Assembly: GCA_947649215.1 (NCBI GenBank)
Contig: CANSQW010000009.1
Location: forward strand, 1 to 16,030
From: an uncultured bacterium
GTDB taxonomy: Bacteria; Actinomycetota; Coriobacteriia; Coriobacteriales; Eggerthellaceae
DNA length: 16,030 nt
Direction of reading: 5' to 3'
The notes below the pieces were generated by a model that did not search any database, was not told the origin of the DNA, and saw nothing but the letters and a program-made list of their open reading frames with translations. Made by a program: the position numbers and the translations under genes. Positions 13,364-16,030 of this stretch are shown piece after piece; the stretch's first letter is position 1; each line of letters opens with the position of its first letter.

Positions 13364-13533
13364 AAAATGGCCAAAAAGCGCGTTTTGACGACAGCCAAGG
13401 TGCCCCGCAGTCCCAGGCAAGCGGCTGTCACCCCTAAAACCCCAGGTCGCGAACGGTCATCGGCTTGCCAGAGCGCAGGCGTGTCGCCGAGACGCCCGAA
13501 TTCTGTCGTCAAAGCGCGCTTTTTGGCCATTTT
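13364..13533. repeat. Long inverted repeat element with 31-bp arms
   Basis: The left arm (13364-13394, beginning AAAATGGCCAAAAAGCGCG) and right arm (13503-13533) are reverse complements with a single mismatch at 13383, where the RNA pairing would be a G-U wobble. The 108-nt interior has shorter inverted repeats: GGCAAGC (13416-13422) with GCTTGCC (13463-13469), and GGCGT/ACGCC (13478-13496). Outside the arms, GCGCAAAA (13360-13367) and TTTTGCGC (13543-13550) offer an alternative pairing. Each arm contains an ATG reading inward as MAKKR(V/A)LTT. On the minus strand that ATG (13530) has AGGAG 4 nt upstream and opens 91 codons. Composition does not support a protein, so I treat it as a MITE-like or RNA-hairpin element of unknown nature. 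Confidence 0.85.
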
Positions 13534-13989
13534 TCTCCTGGGTTTTGCGCGAGAGGATCGGGAGCGGGCGGCGTGAGGCGTGCGCGGGCGGCGCGAGGGG
13601 AGGGCGCTCGTGCGCTGCGAGGCGGCTCTGTCCTGGTTGGGGGGGCGGGGAGGGGGCATCCCTGTCATCGGCACCTCCCCGAGCCGGGATGCGCCCATGG
13701 GGGCTTGGCGGCGACGTGCTCGCCGGGCCATCCGCTGCCACGCTTCGTTTTAGGGGGGCTTCTCGCGTTCGGTTGCCGAGCCGAGGTTGACGGAGTGCCG
13801 GCTGCTCTGCTTGCCGTGGCATTTTGTGGCCAAAAGTGACGCGCTTTACGCTGGATCAGAGCTTGGCTGCGATTTCGCTTTCGAATAATCCCAGGTCAGG
13901 TGTGGGGGAGATCGTTCCCAGTTGCTTGCCGCGATGCGATAGCTGCGTAAAGCATGGCAAGAATGGCCAGAAATCCTGTTTCGACTGCG
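13534..13989. other. Gene-free stretch with degenerate repeat copies and G-rich tracts
   Basis: No convincing gene was found here on either strand. The stretch holds G-runs at 13639-13645, 13647-13650 and 13652-13656, and two degenerate relatives of the inverted-repeat arm: TGGCCAAAA with GCGCTTTACG (13827-13850), and AATGGCCAGAAA with TTTCGAC (13962-13985), the latter just past the toxin stop. No good terminator for the toxin gene is visible. Confidence 0.5.
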
Positions 13990-14310
13990 CTATTCCTCCC
14001 AGTCGACGAGAGCGTATCCGTCGAGGTCTTGGCGGGTGTGGAGGATGCGCCAGACGGTGAGCGTCTCGGCGCTGTGGGTGTAGAAGATGCGATACTGGCC
14101 GACCAGGTGCCAGCGGTAGGCCTCGCCTTCGAGGGAGTCGTCGAGGAAGGACCGGCCGAGCGTGGGCATCTCGCAGAGGCGGTCGACCGCATCGAGTATG
14201 GCCGCGTAGGTGTCGCGCGCCGCCTGCGGGGAGCGCAACACCTCGCCGAGGTACACGACAAGGGACTCGAGGTCGAGCGCCGCGCGCGGACGGAAGGCGG
14301 GGGTGCGCAT
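13990..14310 (-). CDS. ParE/RelE-superfamily toxin
   Basis: Toxin of a type II toxin-antitoxin pair. The 106-aa product shows the ParE/RelE fold pattern: an N-terminal helical hairpin (DLESLVVYLGEVLRSPQAAR), a helix ending MPTLGRSF (48-55), then strands with YRWHLVGQYRIFY (65-77) and ILHTRQDL (89-96). Family members either poison gyrase (ParE) or cleave mRNA at the ribosome (RelE); which applies cannot be told from this reading, though the GR...YR...YRIFY...LH.R.DL pattern leans to ParE. ATG 14310 overlaps the antitoxin stop by one base (TGATG) with GGGGCG upstream; a GTG at 14322 would add four residues and lacks a site. The antitoxin is upstream, the usual order for Phd/YefM-linked pairs. 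Confidence 0.88.
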   Translation of the reverse strand: MRTPAFRPRAALDLESLVVYLGEVLRSPQAARDTYAAILDAVDRLCEMPTLGRSFLDDSLEGEAYRWHLVGQYRIFYTHSAETLTVWRILHTRQDLDGYALVDWEE

Positions 14311-14597
14311 CAAACGCCCCACTGCGCGAAGACGCGGGACATCGTGTCATCGAGCTGCTGGCGGCTTACCGTGCCGGGATGGTAGCGCGCCTCGATCTCG
14401 GCCTCGCGGAGCTTCTGCGCGTAGCGGTCGTGCTGGCGCTGGTTCTCGTAGGCCTCGCAGTCGATGACGACGAGGGACGCCTTCCCGTTCTTCGTCATGA
14501 AGATGGGCTCCTGGCTCTCGTGCGCCATGGCGCACACGTCGTTGAGGTCGGTGCGCAGGTCGCTGATCGGCCGAATCTGGGGAAGCGGAAGAGCCAT
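14310..14597 (-). CDS. Phd/YefM-family antitoxin
   Basis: Antitoxin that neutralises the downstream toxin and, in this family, binds its own operator. The 95-aa product has the Phd/YefM N-terminal domain (about 8-55): RPISDLRTDLNDVCAMAHES, EPIFMTKNGKASLVVIDCEA and YEN. A charged C-terminal helix (QKLREAEIEARYH onwards) would wrap the toxin. ATG 14597 has AAAGGAG 5 nt upstream; an in-frame start at 14615 falls within the palindromic leader and is unlikely. An AT-rich promoter with two palindromes lies directly upstream. The module may be horizontally acquired, since it lies beside a repeat-rich gene-free stretch. Confidence 0.92.
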   Translation of the reverse strand: MALPLPQIRPISDLRTDLNDVCAMAHESQEPIFMTKNGKASLVVIDCEAYENQRQHDRYAQKLREAEIEARYHPGTVSRQQLDDTMSRVFAQWGV

Positions 14598-14606
14598 GGC
14601 AACTCC

Positions 14607-14638
14607 TTTATGCATAAATAAGTAATAAATTTATTATA
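14607..14638 (-). promoter_or_regulatory. Toxin-antitoxin promoter with two operator palindromes
   Basis: A consensus -10 TATAAT is on the minus strand at 14638-14633, placing the start near 14627; no good -35 is seen. Two perfect 12-bp palindromes, AATAAATTTATT (14624-14635) and TTTATGCATAAA (14607-14618), have centres 17 bp apart. The first overlaps the -10 and start, the second the region just upstream of the ribosome-binding site. This suits autorepression by the antitoxin or the complex. The segment is strikingly AT-rich against its surroundings. Confidence 0.7.
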
Positions 14639-14689
14639 ACACCAAGAAGCGTTCCTCGACGAGAAGGGGGAAGGCGTGCGTCGGGCCGA

Positions 14690-16030
14690 CTACTCCGCCG
14701 GGCTCCAAACGCGGACGAGGCAGTGGTGCTGGGGGTCGCCCTCGAGGGGGGTGTAGTCGATGTTGGAGAAGGTGACCACGCGGCTGCCGCTGCCGGTGGA
14801 GGCCAGGTAATCGCCGTAATCGTCGGTGCCGTTCTTCACGTCCAACGTGAAGTAGCGTCGCGACTCCGGATCGATGCCGCACACGGCCTTCGTCGACTTC
14901 ACCATGAACCACTTGCCGCACCAGGCGGGCGGAGCGGTGGGGGTGCGCGGAAAGCGGAACCAGGGCGCCGCGCCGTAGGCGGAGGCCCCCGCAGCGTCGA
15001 GCGTGCGCACTGGCGAGGAGTCGCCGTCGGCTTCGCTCTCGGCGGCCGGCGCCTCCACGGAGACGGCGCTGGCGGGCACGTAGGTGCCGAGGTTCTTGAT
15101 GCCGTCGCCGTAGTTGTAGATGGCATCGAAGGCGAAGCTGAAGCCCGTGGGGCCGTAGGCGGCCTCAAGCGGGCGCATGGACGAGGGGAGCACCACGGCA
15201 TCGGTGACCTGGGCCGTCGCGGCATCGAGGCGCGTCAGCTGGTAGTAGGTGCCGCTGGTGGCGGCGCGCGGCGTGATGACCACGCCGCCTTCCACGGCGC
15301 AGGGCGGGGTAGTCATGCGCCCGTTGGACGAGTAGACCTTCTCTGTCTGAGTGCTGCCGAAGGGCGCGCGCTTCAGAAGCGACGCCTCAGTCTTCTTGGG
15401 CCCTTCCAGGCGGGGGAGCACCTGCCACCAGGCGTAGTCGCCGGATGCGGCCAGGGTGGGCATCTCCCAGTCGGTGGTGCCCTCTTCGAGCAGCGCGGGC
15501 TGGCCGATGGAGGCGCCGTCGCTCGATGCGGAGTAGACGCGCCACAGCCCGTCGAGGATATCGGCCTCGGCCCATACCACGCCGCGGGAGCAGGCGCGCA
15601 CGTCGTACACCTCAAAGCCCTCGTCTTGGCCGACGGCCTGCTTGAGCACGGTGTTCACCGTGCCGGACGAGAGCGAGAGCAGCCCTACGGTGCAGAGCGG
15701 GCGGGCCTGGTCGGTGGGCATGAGGCAGGCGGCTACGTCATCGTCGTTGGCCCAGACCAGGCTGCCGTAGGGCAGCTCCTTGGTGGTGATCAGGCGCATG
15801 ACGGTATCGGGATCTTCGATCTGCTCGCAGTCTTCAGAGGTGAACACGGCGCTCTCGGGCACCTTGAGGGTGGCGAGCCCGCCGCTGCCAGACGATGCGG
15901 CCCGGGAGGCCGCATAGCCTCCTGCGCCAACGGCCGCCAGGGCCGCCAGGCCGGCGGCGCCGTAGAGGAAGTGGCGGCGGGTGAGCAGCACCTCGCGCCC
16001 GCCGGGCAGCGCGACGCGAGGGCCCTCGGC
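14690..16030 (-). CDS. Tat-exported protein of unknown function, 5' end beyond window
   Basis: Probable exported protein; no known domain was recognised. 446 residues are visible. A twin-arginine motif LLTRRHFLYGAAG is followed by an Ala/Gly-rich hydrophobic stretch and an Ala-Ser region that may be cleaved or act as an anchor. The remainder is rich in short strands and aromatic residues (VWANDDDVAACLMP, DYAWWQVLPRLEG, GTYYQLTRLD, APWFRFPRTP), possibly a beta-propeller, but that is a guess. A GTG at 15991 could start the gene just before the Tat motif. The frame stays open to the edge with plausible protein sequence (EGPRVALPGGREVLL), and GTG has no good ribosome-binding site, so the true start is probably outside the window. 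The TAG stop is 51 bp from the toxin-antitoxin promoter; no terminator hairpin was seen. Confidence 0.72.
   Translation of the reverse strand, partial: AEGPRVALPGGREVLLTRRHFLYGAAGLAALAAVGAGGYAASRAASSGSGGLATLKVPESAVFTSEDCEQIEDPDTVMRLITTKELPYGSLVWANDDDVAACLMPTDQARPLCTVGLLSLSSGTVNTVLKQAVGQDEGFEVYDVRACSRGVVWAEADILDGLWRVYSASSDGASIGQPALLEEGTTDWEMPTLAASGDYAWWQVLPRLEGPKKTEASLLKRAPFGSTQTEKVYSSNGRMTTPPCAVEGGVVITPRAATSGTYYQLTRLDAATAQVTDAVVLPSSMRPLEAAYGPTGFSFAFDAIYNYGDGIKNLGTYVPASAVSVEAPAAESEADGDSSPVRTLDAAGASAYGAAPWFRFPRTPTAPPAWCGKWFMVKSTKAVCGIDPESRRYFTLDVKNGTDDYGDYLASTGSGSRVVTFSNIDYTPLEGDPQHHCLVRVWSPAE

Noticed and set aside
13255-13530. 91-codon minus-strand frame starting MAKKRALTTEFG with an AGGAG upstream
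   Set aside because: It runs through both arms of the inverted repeat and the purB terminator; Arg/Pro/Ser/Thr-rich with no family resemblance. Kept only as a feature of the repeat.
13367-13576. 69-codon plus-strand frame starting MAKKRVLTT in the left arm
   Set aside because: No ribosome-binding site, and composition suggests non-coding; mirrors the opposite frame because of the inverted repeat.

Overview
The window is GC-rich and reads as chromosomal DNA of an actinobacterium. Protein style, a Tat-exported protein with an RRHFLYG motif, and a four-gene BceRS-AB-type module outside the Firmicutes fit best with the Coriobacteriia, probably an Eggerthellaceae genus such as Eggerthella or Gordonibacter. 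That placement is inferred from protein character and gene content, not from a database search. No rRNA, tRNA, CRISPR array or transposase gene was seen.

Left part, minus strand (24-5135): response regulator, histidine kinase, ABC ATPase and FtsX-type permease form a BceRS-BceAB-like unit, ending at a hairpin terminator. In Firmicutes such units sense and detoxify cell-wall-targeting antimicrobial peptides. The permease has an odd C-terminal tail encoded by 37-bp tandem repeats. A candidate response-regulator box lies about 47 bp upstream of the inferred transcription start of the regulator gene, and its CTTACG half-site recurs three times in the leader of the ATPase gene.

Centre-left, plus strand (5319-9359): a divergent, tightly packed four-gene run of YdbS-like and YdbT-like bPH2 membrane proteins, a hemolysin III/PAQR protein and a CorC-type CBS protein. 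B. subtilis ydbST is an envelope-stress operon linked to resistance against antimicrobials from other bacilli, so the divergent pair may form an envelope-defence neighbourhood.

Centre-right, plus strand (9476-13287): a sigma70-like promoter, a secreted or lipid-anchored lysozyme-fold protein, a terminator, two tandem TrkA/RCK potassium-transport regulators with no channel subunit in the window, and purB with a strong terminator.

Right part (13288-16030): about 700 bp without a credible gene carries a long inverted repeat (31-bp arms, one mismatch that is G-U compatible in RNA), degenerate relatives of its arm, and G-rich tracts. It is followed on the minus strand by a Phd/YefM-ParE/RelE-type toxin-antitoxin pair with an AT-rich promoter containing two 12-bp palindromes, and by a Tat-exported protein of unknown function that runs off the right edge.
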